From Opeltia flavorubescens (taxonomy: Eukaryota; Ascomycota; Lecanoromycetes; Teloschistales; Teloschistaceae): DNA of 64,000 nucleotides. The notes under the pieces are model-generated. The model saw only the letters and a list, made by a program, of their open reading frames with translations. It was not told the origin of the DNA and did not search any database. Below, piece by piece: positions 1 to 9,543 of the stretch. The position numbers were made by a program, and so were the translations under genes. The first letter of the stretch is position 1, and each line of letters starts with the position of its first letter. The DNA is taken from the NCBI GenBank assembly GCA_000442125.1, contig KE546984.1:372001-436000 (forward strand), read 5' to 3'.

Positions 1-820
1 ATCGCTACCAGATAATCGATTTGCAGGTCACGAGGCCAGCAATGTCAATCGAGAAAAGCAACCGAGACAGCTTGCACTTCGGAAAGTGGGATCTGCATCG
101 CTGCTGGAAGATCTGCGACCAGAACATGGATCTCAATGTGCCAAATCTGCCGTTTTTTCAACGAGGTGAATTTGGCTTTAGCTGCAACAACGAGGGATAT
201 TGTTATGTTCGGAACATCCCAAGACCGGTCACAATGCGTCGCCTCGAGGGTTTCACTCGATGAGCCAAACACAATTCCGCAGATTGGCGGAGTGACTTGA
301 CGAGCGGCTGCATGATGATTCGAGCTGAAACAGTAGGCCATAGGAACTCGCCTGGATGTTACTATATGCCACAGTAACATCAGAATACAGACAGATCGTA
401 AGGGTAGACTCCTCGAGGTAACGACATGGCCATGAACGGAAGCAAAGGTTCGACAAGGGACAGTGTGCTGCTTGGCTCCAGCGATGGTGGTCATCTGCAT
501 CTCCAATACCGCAACCAATTTTTTCTCGACAGCTGTGTTAAATCATTCGCCGCATATATCAGTCATTTAAGAGTTGGATTCCTGACTCTTCAACTACTGT
601 CGGCATGCATAGGTAGCAGACAGAGCGAAGTAGGCGGCAATGATATTCCTGTGACTCGATATTGCACGATCAGCTCTTTTCTCTTCCACGGACGTATCAT
701 AGAGTTTCCACCTACACTTTCTCCTGGAAGCCGAAACCAAGCATTGCCAAACCCACTATCTTTCCCCAAATAGAAGGTTTGAAAACATCAAACCCTCATT
801 GCTAGCCGTTAGCTAAACAA
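1..820. other. No supportable gene
   Basis: Open frames occur on both strands, the longest about 157 codons on the minus strand, but their composition is irregular and none resembles a protein family. The right end is the 3' flank of the mL54 gene. I see no RNA gene or repeat. Confidence 0.5.
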
Positions 821-1573
821 CTATTTCATGCTCCTCAAAAAGTTATCCTCCTTGATAGTCTTCCTATTTTTCACCCTCAAACTCGCCCTCAACTCCTCCC
901 TCGCCTCCCGTGCCCTCTCCGCCGCTTGCACATCCGCTTCCCTTCCAAACCGATTCTGCGGCGCCGAAGGCAGATCAATGCTCTGCTCATGGAAAGGAAC
1001 AGGAGGAGCTTGAGCTTCTGCCGTAGACGTAGTAGAGGCAGCACGACGGGCTATACGAGCGGCTATACGGCGCTGTTTTGCGGATTTTGCTATTTGGAGA
1101 AAAGTGTAAATTAGTCAATGAAAATTGGTGAGGGGGGAATCGTGCTTTATTTAAAGGGGTTGAACATATTGGAACTTACAAAACAGATCCCCCTCCCCTC
1201 CACCTTCCTCCACCCCCTTTTTCAACCCAAACTTCCCTTGGTCCAAAATCCCCCACAGCCAGTCAGGGTACTCATGATCTTCCCTGGCCACAGGTGGTTC
1301 CCTATTTTTCAGGAATGCTAACCCCCTCAATGGTGTGCCGGCTTTGAGAGATGATTTGGGGGGTGCGACTGATGGAGATTGATTCGGTGTAGTTGTAGGA
1401 TCTGTTGAGCGTGAGGGTGAAGGTGTAAATGGGGTGGAAAAGGGCTGGGCGGCGGAGGTGGATGTTGCGGCAGGTGGAGGTTCGCGGGTAGCGTAGAAAC
1501 GGTGAGAGGACGTTACGTTGCTGAGAGATTTGAAAGCTCGAAGCTGGAGACGAAAGCAGCGGTGGCAGATCAT
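821..1573 (-). CDS. mrpl37: Mitochondrial ribosomal protein mL54 (MRPL37 family)
   Basis: Structural protein of the large mitoribosomal subunit. Two exons, 1573-1180 and 1089-821, give 220 residues; the 90-nt intron has a GTAAGT donor and an ATAG acceptor and keeps frame (DLF|S-KSAKQRR). The diagnostic block is REDHEYPDWLWGILDQGKFG, the conserved 'YPxWLW' core of mL54. The C-terminal exon is a basic helix ending in VKNRKTIKEDNFLRSMK, also typical. I chose the inner ATG because it begins a basic, hydroxylated presequence (MICHRCFRLQLRAFKSLSN) suited to mitochondrial import; an in-frame start 25 codons upstream would put an odd leader before it. A Ser/Thr/Pro-rich linker lies between presequence and core. 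Family call is from motif recognition, and the splice is confirmed by phase and fit. Confidence 0.88.
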
Positions 1574-2157
1574 TGTGAATGGGGCAATGGTATTGTGCAA
1601 GCTGGATAATTTGAAGCTTGAGAAGTGCCAGTCGCCAAGACCTTCCAATGGGCGTTTCGCCGCCCTAAGAGATGCATATGCCTACAACCCCGAGAAATGA
1701 CATCGATAGTAATCTACACCGAGCATATGATTGATTTAATGTAGAAGCTTATTACATTGCATCGAATTATATTGGTGATGCAGAGAGGCGGAGTAAGCGC
1801 GTCCATAGGATATTCATAGTCTGTCTAGAATGGACATCCAATTTACAGCACGAGAAACTCCATGAAGCACCTGGAAGTTCGAAATGAGTTGATTTATGCT
1901 TATTCAAGTAATGAGTAGACTTCTCTAGGAAAGAAACCTTGACAATGAAGCAAGGGATTCTCTCAAAACCCAAAGCCACTCCGCTGCTCCCCAATCGTGA
2001 TTTATCACAACAAGGGCATACTTCACAACATGGTCATACTTCATATCCCATGCCTACCTCAAAGTGGATCCAATCCCCAAATTCCCTGACGCCGTATATC
2101 TGCAGCATGCATCTCGTATTTTTCATTACCATAAATGCAAAGTCCTCCACTCACACA
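1574..2157. other. Intergenic region upstream of mL54
   Basis: Holds the mL54 promoter and the 3' flank of the next minus-strand gene. I recognise no element in it. Confidence 0.5.
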
Positions 2158-3288
2158 TCACGCAACAGTCGGCGTCCCGAGTCTCAGTTTTCTCAGGCCC
2201 TTCCCGACCTCTTTGCCGCATAAAGCACCGTTGCCCCCGCCCCCTAGGCCAGCTTCTACTCTTCCCATTTCCTTACCAACCACGTACCCAGCTGAAAAGC
2301 TAATGGCACTGAACAGCACCACCACACCGGCGCTGACGACCCAGGTGAGCAAGGTTGGGCTGACACTCATGTCTTCCATACTTCCTCTCCGAGATTTCTT
2401 CTTCTCCCTTCGATCGCGAGAGGTCGAGGCCTTCCGCTTAGTCTTGTCCTGAGTAGAGGAGAGGGAGGTAGTGACTTGCGGACGCTCTTTAGGCCGCGGT
2501 CGTGCAGCCTCTTCGCCCAAAACTACGGACTCGGGGATTATGCGGAGGGTGGAAGGTTCGATCCTGTTTGAAGGCCTTGTGTTGGGCGGCGCTGGTGCAT
2601 CGCGTTTCGGAAGACCCCGAGCTGCGGCGGCACATGATAGAAGTGTGGACAAGCTTGCCCTCAATGCTGCGTCATGGTCTGCTTGGTGCGAGGGTGAAAT
2701 CACGTTGTAGGGAGTATGAGAGCGGCTGCGATGTGATGGATACGAATGAGTGGACGGTCTGCCGATGGGTACTCTTTGATTCTGAAAATAGGATGTCCCG
2801 GCATTCGTGGAGTGAGCGTGGGTTGTGGTGATACCTTGAGGAGGGTGAGAGAAGGCATTAGGCTGAGGAGTAAATGTAGGTTCTGTAGTCAGCACACCGA
2901 GGGCGGTAGAATTCTCGTCATCATCATCGTCGTTTTCTGCTGATGACACAGGATCCGAGGCGGACAAAGTGGGCACTGGCGGGCTAATATTGTCGGAGAA
3001 TTGGGGATCAAGCCCTTCATTTGAGCTGGTCATAATGCGATCTGATTCGCTTTCACTCTCTTCATATTCCTCTTGACTACTCCCAGTCGCACTTTTTGGT
3101 CGTCCTTGTAGGTCGTAGGGGTGTCGAAGATGAGGGTTCAAGCGTCTCCTCCGCCGAAAGTTGTAGTCGTGTTGGAGACGTAGTTGGTTGTCATCGGTAG
3201 CTATAGAGGACAGGGAGGATGAAGAAGGCTGCGAGGAGACTTCGATCCAAGATTCTGTATAGTAATCGAATGAGTATATTGTATCCAT
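2158..3288 (-). CDS. Unknown acidic/basic disordered protein with one C-terminal membrane segment
   Basis: I do not recognise the family. The 376-residue product begins MDTIYSFDYYTESWIEV. A long low-complexity part follows, with an RRRRR patch, acidic runs (EEYEESESESD, DDDDDE) and Ser/Pro-rich stretches. A basic, serine-rich stretch (about 285-310) precedes a single hydrophobic segment at about residues 318-338 (LLTWVVSAGVVVLFSAISFSAG). The tail of about 38 residues is Gly-rich and basic. One membrane span near the C terminus with a long hydrophilic N-terminal part suggests a cytosol-facing tail-anchored-like topology; the tail is somewhat long for strict tail anchoring. A start 11 codons upstream (3321) is also open; I prefer the inner ATG because the conserved-looking N terminus starts there. 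No introns needed. Confidence 0.7.
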   Translation of the reverse strand: MDTIYSFDYYTESWIEVSSQPSSSSLSSIATDDNQLRLQHDYNFRRRRRLNPHLRHPYDLQGRPKSATGSSQEEYEESESESDRIMTSSNEGLDPQFSDNISPPVPTLSASDPVSSAENDDDDDENSTALGVLTTEPTFTPQPNAFSHPPQGITTTHAHSTNAGTSYFQNQRVPIGRPSTHSYPSHRSRSHTPYNVISPSHQADHDAALRASLSTLLSCAAAARGLPKRDAPAPPNTRPSNRIEPSTLRIIPESVVLGEEAARPRPKERPQVTTSLSSTQDKTKRKASTSRDRREKKKSRRGSMEDMSVSPTLLTWVVSAGVVVLFSAISFSAGYVVGKEMGRVEAGLGGGGNGALCGKEVGKGLRKLRLGTPTVA

Positions 3289-4240
3289 GGTTATAGGGTG
3301 TGTGATAAGCCTCTCAAGCATCGATGAGGAAAGTGGAACGATGGTGCAGCGGTGATGGAGCGGCGGTCAACTCTCCAACGGTGGGTACATACCGTCTGAT
3401 CTCAATCTTCTGATAGCAGAAAGCGATCGAGTGATACCTGGACCACGATCTCGCTGCTGCACTGCACGAGGACTCAAGCCCCCTTGGCCATGTGAGAAAT
3501 CATTGAAGCCACTGGGCTGCATCTCTGTTGAGAATTGTACGATTGTCAATGCGTGTCGAGAGTCTTCTGAACGGCGATGCCAATGAGAAGGTTTGAGGCT
3601 GAAGAGTCACAGGAATTATCGAGTCGTAGGCAGAGGGGGAGGCAGTGACAATATGGATTCGATGTACCAGGCGCTGTGCTCTTTCTCCGCGAAAACAAGT
3701 CAGTTGGATGATCGCCTGTCGAAGGGCGCGATTATTGACATGATCATGATCTCAGGAGGCAGTCAGGTGGGTGGATGGTGTTGAATTGGCAATGAGCTGA
3801 GTGTTGTCGATCTCATGATTTCGATGATCACTCCGCATTTGGTTGGCCCCACGCGCCTCCCGCCTGCCAGCTGTACTTGGTCCCGCAGTCGACGTCCGGC
3901 GAACCAAATCAGTAAAGGGTCTTCTAATAAGTACCTGATTACGGAATACATTTGTCATGGTGATCGTAAAATTTTCATGGAAAGCCATTGAATAGATGCC
4001 TTGTTTGAGTTGAGGACATGATTAAAAACGCGGGTGGAGAGCAGGACATTCTATTAATCTCTAAGCTACGAACCTATGGTGGCCTTCTCTGCTAGCATCG
4101 CAGTTGTAAGACTTCCACCAGGATTGTGTACATTAGTGCTCTTTGATATCATCATGAATGAGAAAGACAAACTTTTGAGACAAGGAAAGGAGCCATACAG
4201 TCATTCTCGTTAGCAGATACTTACCTCGACGTGACGGACC
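3289..4240. other. Intergenic region with possible NSR1 3' UTR
   Basis: No convincing gene; the open frames are short and irregular. Just after the NSR1 stop the minus strand reads GAG|GTAAGTATCTGCTAAC (donor at 4224), so the NSR1 transcript may carry an intron in its 3' UTR. I could not fix an acceptor. Confidence 0.45.
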
Positions 4241-5918
4241 TCAAAAGGTCATCTTCTTCCCCTTGAAGTCTCCAAACCCACCACGATTAGTAGATCCGCC
4301 GCGACCTCCTCCACGTCCACCACGATCAAATCCACCGCGGCCACGACCTCCTCCGCGTCCTCCTCGATCGAACCCGCCACGCCCGCGTCCACCTCCACGT
4401 CCACCACGGTCCCCACCACGACCTCCGCCGCCATTCTGCGGCTTCTGCGAAGCATAGTCGATACGAATGGATCGTCCGTTAATTGAGGCCCCTTTCATCC
4501 CATCGAAAGCTGTAGTGGCTTCCTCAATAGTGCCAAATTGCACGTATGCGAATCCCTTAGCCTGTCCAGTATTCATATCGGTGGGTATGCGGACTGCCGT
4601 AACAGGTGCATGCTCCCCAAAGGCGTTCGAAACATCGTCTTCGGTGGCACCAAATGCAAGGTTTGCGCAGAAGATGGTGCTACTTGGCTCGTTGAGCTGA
4701 TCACCGTACTTGTTGGAACGCTCTTGATAACCGCCAGCTGCCGGTTTCTCCTTCTTCGCCGCAGCAAAGTCAAGATTGATGGCACGGCCATCAATCATGT
4801 GATCTTTCTTCGCGTTGTAGGCTTTGACCCCATCGGAAGGATTGACAAATTCCACGTAACCGAACCTGGTCCATTTATTAGATCAAGGACACCGCTGTAC
4901 ACGTCTCCCAATGACTTACCCTCTAGATCGGCCAGTCTCACGATCGGTCACAACCCTAGTATTCTTGAGCTCTCCGAATTGCTCGAACTCCCGTACAAGC
5001 CAGTCTTCATCCACATTCCAGGATAGGTTCCCAACGAAAAGGTTGCCTTTGCTCGCATCATCGAAACTGCTGGCCATTGCCTCCGCTTTGGGCTTCTTGG
5101 CAACAGGCGCAGGCTCAGTATCGGCCTTGCGCTTTTTGCTTGGAGCAGGTTTTTCTTCCACATCATCGTCGTCGCTGTCTTCGCTTGAGTCATCAGATCC
5201 ACTGTCAGAAGCAGCGTCGGATGAGTCGCCGTCTGAGTCTGCGGAAGATACCTGAGAAATCAGTCAGGCTAGGCTCGTATTCAAGGTGAGCTGCAATAGG
5301 ATATACCTGTTCCGACACCACTTTTTCAAGCTTCCCGTTCAGGACGTGAGCATCAACAGCCCCTGGTTTGACATCCGCATCGTCTTCACTGCTATCGGCT
5401 TCGCTCTCCACATCACTCTCTGCTCCGCTGCTGCTTCCACTTCCGTCAATGCTGTCTTCATCGCTATCAGCAGTCTTCATAGTAGTAGAAGCAAGCGGAG
5501 CTGCATCGGCTTCACTATCAGAAGACTCAGACGAATCCGACGTTTCAGCATTGGCAGCTTTTGCCACACCATTGCTCGCAATGCCGTTACTCTTGATGGC
5601 TGGCATAACTTCGTTTTTCTCTGAATCCTCGTCACTACTTTCTGAGCTTTCCGAGGTGGCGGTCATTGCGACGTCGCTGTCGTCGCTGCCGCTTTCGGAG
5701 TCCGACTCTGGGGTCGGCTCTTTCACAACCTTCTTCGTCTTCTTGTTTCCTTTCTCAGCCTTAGAGGCCACCTGCTTCGCGAGTTCTTTGCTCTTCGATT
5801 TCGGCGTCTGAGATGGTTTAGTCACAGCGCCCTTTTTGACTGACGACAAAGCTTTGACCTCTGCGTCCTTGACAGCTTTTGTAGCCTTTGCAGGCTGAGC
5901 GGTTTTGGACTTTCCCAT
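4241..5918 (-). CDS. nsr1: Nucleolin-like RNA-binding protein NSR1
   Basis: Nucleolar protein for pre-rRNA processing and ribosome assembly. Three exons (5918-5307, 5251-4920, 4865-4241; introns of 55 and 54 nt) give 522 residues. Order of parts: Lys-rich start, then alternating acidic-serine blocks (about 70-240), a basic KKRK stretch, RRM1 with RNP2 NLFVGNLSWNV and RNP1 ending FGYVEF across the second intron, RRM2 with IFCANLAFGA and KGFAYVQF, and a C-terminal tail of GGRGGGRGRGGFDRGG repeats ending KGKKMTF. This is the exact NSR1/nucleolin layout. Repeated phospho-acceptor serines within acid runs fit casein kinase 2 sites; RGG repeats are usual arginine-methylation targets (family knowledge). 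It diverges from ALG6 and has a 5' UTR intron. Confidence 0.95.
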
Positions 5919-5930
5919 TTTGACGAATTA

Positions 5931-6029
5931 CTAGAGGTGTTGAAATGTTAGCTTCCGGAAAAACATTGGTGCAATCTATTCCAAAAAATACGCTCAATCC
6001 CGACTGAGAAAGAGCAGGATACAACATAC
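5931..6029 (-). other. nsr1: Probable 5' UTR intron of NSR1
   Basis: On the minus strand the sequence reads CAG|GTATGTTG at the 5' end. Near the 3' end there is a perfect GCTAAC branch site (5947-5952), then CACCTCTAG and, 12 nt later, the NSR1 ATG. Length 99 nt. All three splice signals are strong, so an intron in the leader is likely; no transcript data confirm it. Confidence 0.7.
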
Positions 6030-6123
6030 CTGATCCTAAAATATTTCCACAGAAGACACAGGCACTAAGCAGAATTGCGAAACTCGAAAGACTCGAATTT
6101 GTTCTGCGTCGAACCCTCAGATT

Positions 6124-6398
6124 TCACGTGACAGAGCCCACTAGCGTCCTCGAGAAGCCCACAATCCCACAGAAGAATTTTGTAGATCTGAAGCAGTTGC
6201 TTACGACCAGTCAAAGATCCCACAGTATGGTATGTATCAATTCTTTCAGAGCCCACGGTGGTCACAGAATGCCCTCAGATATTGCCTTTTGTGGTCAACC
6301 TTCAATTCAGGAAATTTCACTTTCTCTAGCCCACAGATCAGCTTTCAGGTCAAGCCCACGGTTAAAATCCCACAAGTCTCTCTAGGATGGATGCCCAC
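6124..6398. promoter_or_regulatory. NSR1-ALG6 divergent promoter with CCCAC cluster and E-box
   Basis: A palindromic E-box TCACGTGA (core CACGTG 6125-6130) is followed by nine copies of [G/T]CCCAC, all on the plus strand, starting at 6136, 6157, 6165, 6218, 6251, 6329, 6354, 6368 and 6393. A given 5-mer is expected about once per kilobase, so nine in about 260 nt is well above chance. E-boxes of this type bind bHLH factors such as Cbf1; the factor for the CCCAC sites is unknown to me. Confidence 0.55.
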
Positions 6399-6652
6399 TC
6401 TTGAATTCAAAGTCGATAGTTGAGTGTGATGAACTAAATATGTTCGGAATATTTGATGCGAGAAGTGGGAGGAGCGAGGTGTGGGGAGCTCTTTAAGAAA
6501 ATTTCAGACCGCCTCGCTAAAGCTTCCGCTAGTGTAACTTGCTCGGTTAGATTAGCAGTCTTGGCAGTGGACCCTGCATATCTTGCTCATCTAGAGCTAA
6601 ATCTCCGCGAACAAGAGCTTCAACCGCGTCGCCAGCGTGTTGTTGAGGTAGA

Positions 6653-8537
6653 ATGGCTTCACACAAGCCAAGAAGGAGGAGAAAAGAAGACACACCTAAT
6701 CAAAAAGATTCTAACACTACTGTGTCAAGGTCTCGGCAGAGTACAGGCTCTCCAGAGTTTCCTCTCGCAGCTTTTCTTTGGTCCGCGAAGTCGACTTCGC
6801 AATGGATTATTCTGCCATTGGTTTTGATGGCGGTGGGCTTATTTCGATGGGCAACTGGCTTCTGGGGATACTCTGGTATGATTTCAACCAAATACTAGAG
6901 TCACAACGCTGAATCGATAGCTAGGCTTCGGTACGCCTCCCATGCATGGCGACTTCGAAGCTCAGAGGCATTGGATGGAGATGACCATACACCTCCCTAT
7001 GTCCCAATGGTATTTCTATGACCTCCAATATTGGGGTCTAGATTATCCACCTTTGACCGCATACCACAGCTGGCTTCTGGGTAAGATGTAAGTGCGATCT
7101 GCGAGCGCTTCATGAAAACCATACTCTGACAATCTCAGTGGGTCATATATAAATCCAGACTGGTTTACCCTCGACTCCTCTCGCGGATACGAAGATCAGC
7201 TACTCAAAGTCTTCATGCGAGCGACTGTCCTGATCTCCGAATACCTCGTTTACATCCCTGCAGCCATAATCCTTAACCGCAAACTGGGACGACTCAGAGG
7301 CGTCAATCGCTGGGAAAGCTCGATTGCCCTTGTAGCTATCTTGATGCAGCCGGCTACCATCCTCATCGACCATGCGCACTTCCAGTACAATACGGTAATG
7401 CTTGGATTCGCTCTAGCCAGCATCTCCAGCATGCTTGCCGGACGAGCTCTCTGGGGATGTGTCTTCTTCGTGGCCGCTCTATGCTATAAGCAAATGGCAC
7501 TTTACTTTGCTCCTGCAATCTTCGCCTATCTCGTTGGGATATGTGTCAGTCCCCATACCAGCATGACCCGCTTTCTTGCAATCGCCCTTGTCACAACGCT
7601 TTCTTTCGCGCTCTGCTTTGCGCCTCTACTTCTTGGCTCTTTGTACGATCACTATCGCGGTGTTTCTGCTTTCACCGCAAAAGAAACACCTCTACCGCCG
7701 CTGCTGGCTCACGCTCCAATAGCTCTCAATGAAAAATCGTGGTATTATCCACCTCTACTACAGCTTACCCAGTCAATCCACCGCATCTTCCCCTTCGCTC
7801 GCGGTCTCTTCGAAGACAAAGTAGCGAACATGTGGTGCGCCATCCACACCGCTCACAAGCTCAACAAATATCCCCTCGGTCAAATGCAACGTATTTCAAC
7901 AGTTGTGACCATCATCTCGATCTTACCATCCACAATGGTAATCTCACTCTTTCCGCGGGCTGAATTGCTTCCATGGGCGATGGCGAGTACAGCCTGGGGC
8001 TTCTACCTCTGCTCTTTTCAAGTCCACGAGAAGAGCGTTCTGCTTCCACTGCTGCCAATGACCATCCTCCTTGGAGGTGAGGGTGGCTTGGGCACGGAAA
8101 TGCGCGCATGGATTGGATGGGCGAATATGCTTGGCGTATGGACTTTGTTCCCGCTGTTGAAACGGGATGAGTTGAGGATGCCCTATGGCGTCCTTACACT
8201 ACTGTGGGCTTACCTCCTTGGATTGCCGCCAACATCCTTATCGTTGTACTTTGGACGCCAATCAAAGAATGGCGGCCTCACGATCTTCACCAAGCTGTTG
8301 CATTTGGCATTCTACATCGCTATGGCTGCTTGGCATGTGGGTGAAGCATTTGTGCCACCGCCCGAGGGCAAACCAGATTTCTGGGTTGTCTTGAATGTGC
8401 TCATCGGGTTCGCGGGGTTCGGTATCTGCTTGCTCTGGTGTTCGTGGCAACTCATCCTCAGAAGCGGCATGATGGAAGATTATTTTGGTGTTAGGATGAG
8501 GATAGAAGCTGCTGCGAAAAAGAAGAAGAAGCAATGA
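6653..8537 (+). CDS. alg6: ALG6 dolichyl-P-Glc:Man9GlcNAc2-PP-dolichol alpha-1,3-glucosyltransferase
   Basis: ER membrane enzyme that adds the first glucose to the dolichol-linked oligosaccharide before N-glycan transfer. Exons 6653-6875, 6925-7087 and 7139-8537 (introns 49 and 51 nt) give 594 residues. After a basic N terminus and a first membrane helix comes the lumenal family signature [20 protein letters not shown], which carries the acidic residues of GT57 enzymes, then [17 protein letters not shown] and [15 protein letters not shown]. Many hydrophobic helices follow, with the ALG6 motif [11 protein letters not shown] and the loop [17 protein letters not shown]. The protein ends KKKKKQ, a C-terminal dilysine that fits ER retrieval. 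NUS1, which makes the dolichol chain it depends on, lies 6 kb away. Confidence 0.96.
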
Positions 8538-8800
8538 AAGTAGCGAGGATTGGAATGAAGGAAATATCTCTGTATATGTATGCAAGATACCCCTACATAG
8601 ACTTTTGAGTATAATAGTCTGTTGTACAGTTATATGAGTGGCGGTTTTTTCTCCTTTTGAAAACACCAGTCTCAGCGTCGCTGCCTTTTAAATGCTACAC
8701 ACCGCCATGCTCGCTATGAACGCGCCTGCAATGCGTGTATCTCCCTTTCTTTATCTCCACTCCTACCCGTCTTATCCCTAAAACCACCCACCCACACCCC

Positions 8801-9213
8801 TCATATATTGAAGCCAAAACCCTTCATGCAACTCCGATATTTGTCAACCATCCCCTCACAATCTTTCTGCGGATCGTCGCTGTTGGAGAAGAGCATGCAT
8901 TCGTCCCGGGCGGCTTTTTCGTCTTTGCACACGCAGCATGGCTATCAATACTCCGTCAGCTCAACTTTCGATACTAGTTCCGTTCGCTCTCGTAGCTTAT
9001 AGGAGCGAAGCTTCGCAAGAAGTCCCAGAGATAGTGAGGAAGTAGGATGATGAAAGATACCTTAACAGCAGCGGCGGCTTCACCCGGCGGTTTGAGGTCA
9101 GAGGCGAGGTTGGCGGATGTCCGTGGCGCTGAAGAGGGAAGTTAGCTGGGGGTTTGGGACAAAAGAGAAGAGAGCGGACTTGAGCCTGTTTGTGCGAGTG
9201 CTGGTTGTGACAT
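8801..9213 (-). CDS. cox17: COX17 cytochrome c oxidase copper chaperone
   Basis: Carries Cu(I) in the mitochondrial intermembrane space to Sco1 and Cox11 for cytochrome oxidase assembly. It appears only after splicing: exons 9213-9180, 9128-9061 and 8941-8801 give 80 residues. The last exon holds the full signature: KPCCVCKDEKAARDECM with the CCxC copper site (K from exon 2), then DCEGMVDKYRSCMKGFGFNI, i.e. twin Cx9C motifs and the conserved C-terminal GFxI. The N-terminal part is variable, as usual. Intron 2 (119 nt) is well supported. Intron 1 (51 nt) uses a weaker GTCCGC donor but has GCTAAC and CTTCAG at its 3' end, so the first 12 residues are less sure. It diverges from RNA1. Confidence 0.88.
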
Positions 9214-9543
9214 TTTGTTGCTGGTACGGTATTTTGCGACGGAAACTTGAGCTCAGGAACGCTGATTGATAATTAGTTATGCCGAGGCGGACTTGCGGAG
9301 CTTCTTGTAGGGCTGAACAGGGGTTTGCGGAATGCGTGCGTCATTGTCTTGGCATTGGCATTCATGCATTTCTCAACATTCTGCTCTTCAGTACTGTTGT
9401 AGAGTTCTCATCAGCGAAACTTGCTTCCATAGACTCCGAAGACATGGCTTTGCCTTAGCTGTTGCGAAAAACAAATAATTACCTTTACCTTTACGAGATA
9501 CAATCCGAAATTCATCGACTGAAGAACAATCACCATCCCGACA
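9214..9543. promoter_or_regulatory. COX17-RNA1 divergent promoter region
   Basis: 330 nt between two divergent starts. I see no strong named motif beyond a short repeat of CTTTAC (ACCTTTACCTTTACGAG) near 9480 that precedes the RNA1 leader. Confidence 0.5.

Noticed and set aside
45-518. 157-codon minus-strand open frame
   Set aside because: Irregular composition, no family signal, overlapped by other frames of similar quality; likely chance.
8262-8666. 134-codon minus-strand frame over the ALG6 3' end
   Set aside because: Lies antisense to well-conserved ALG6 coding sequence; a shadow frame.
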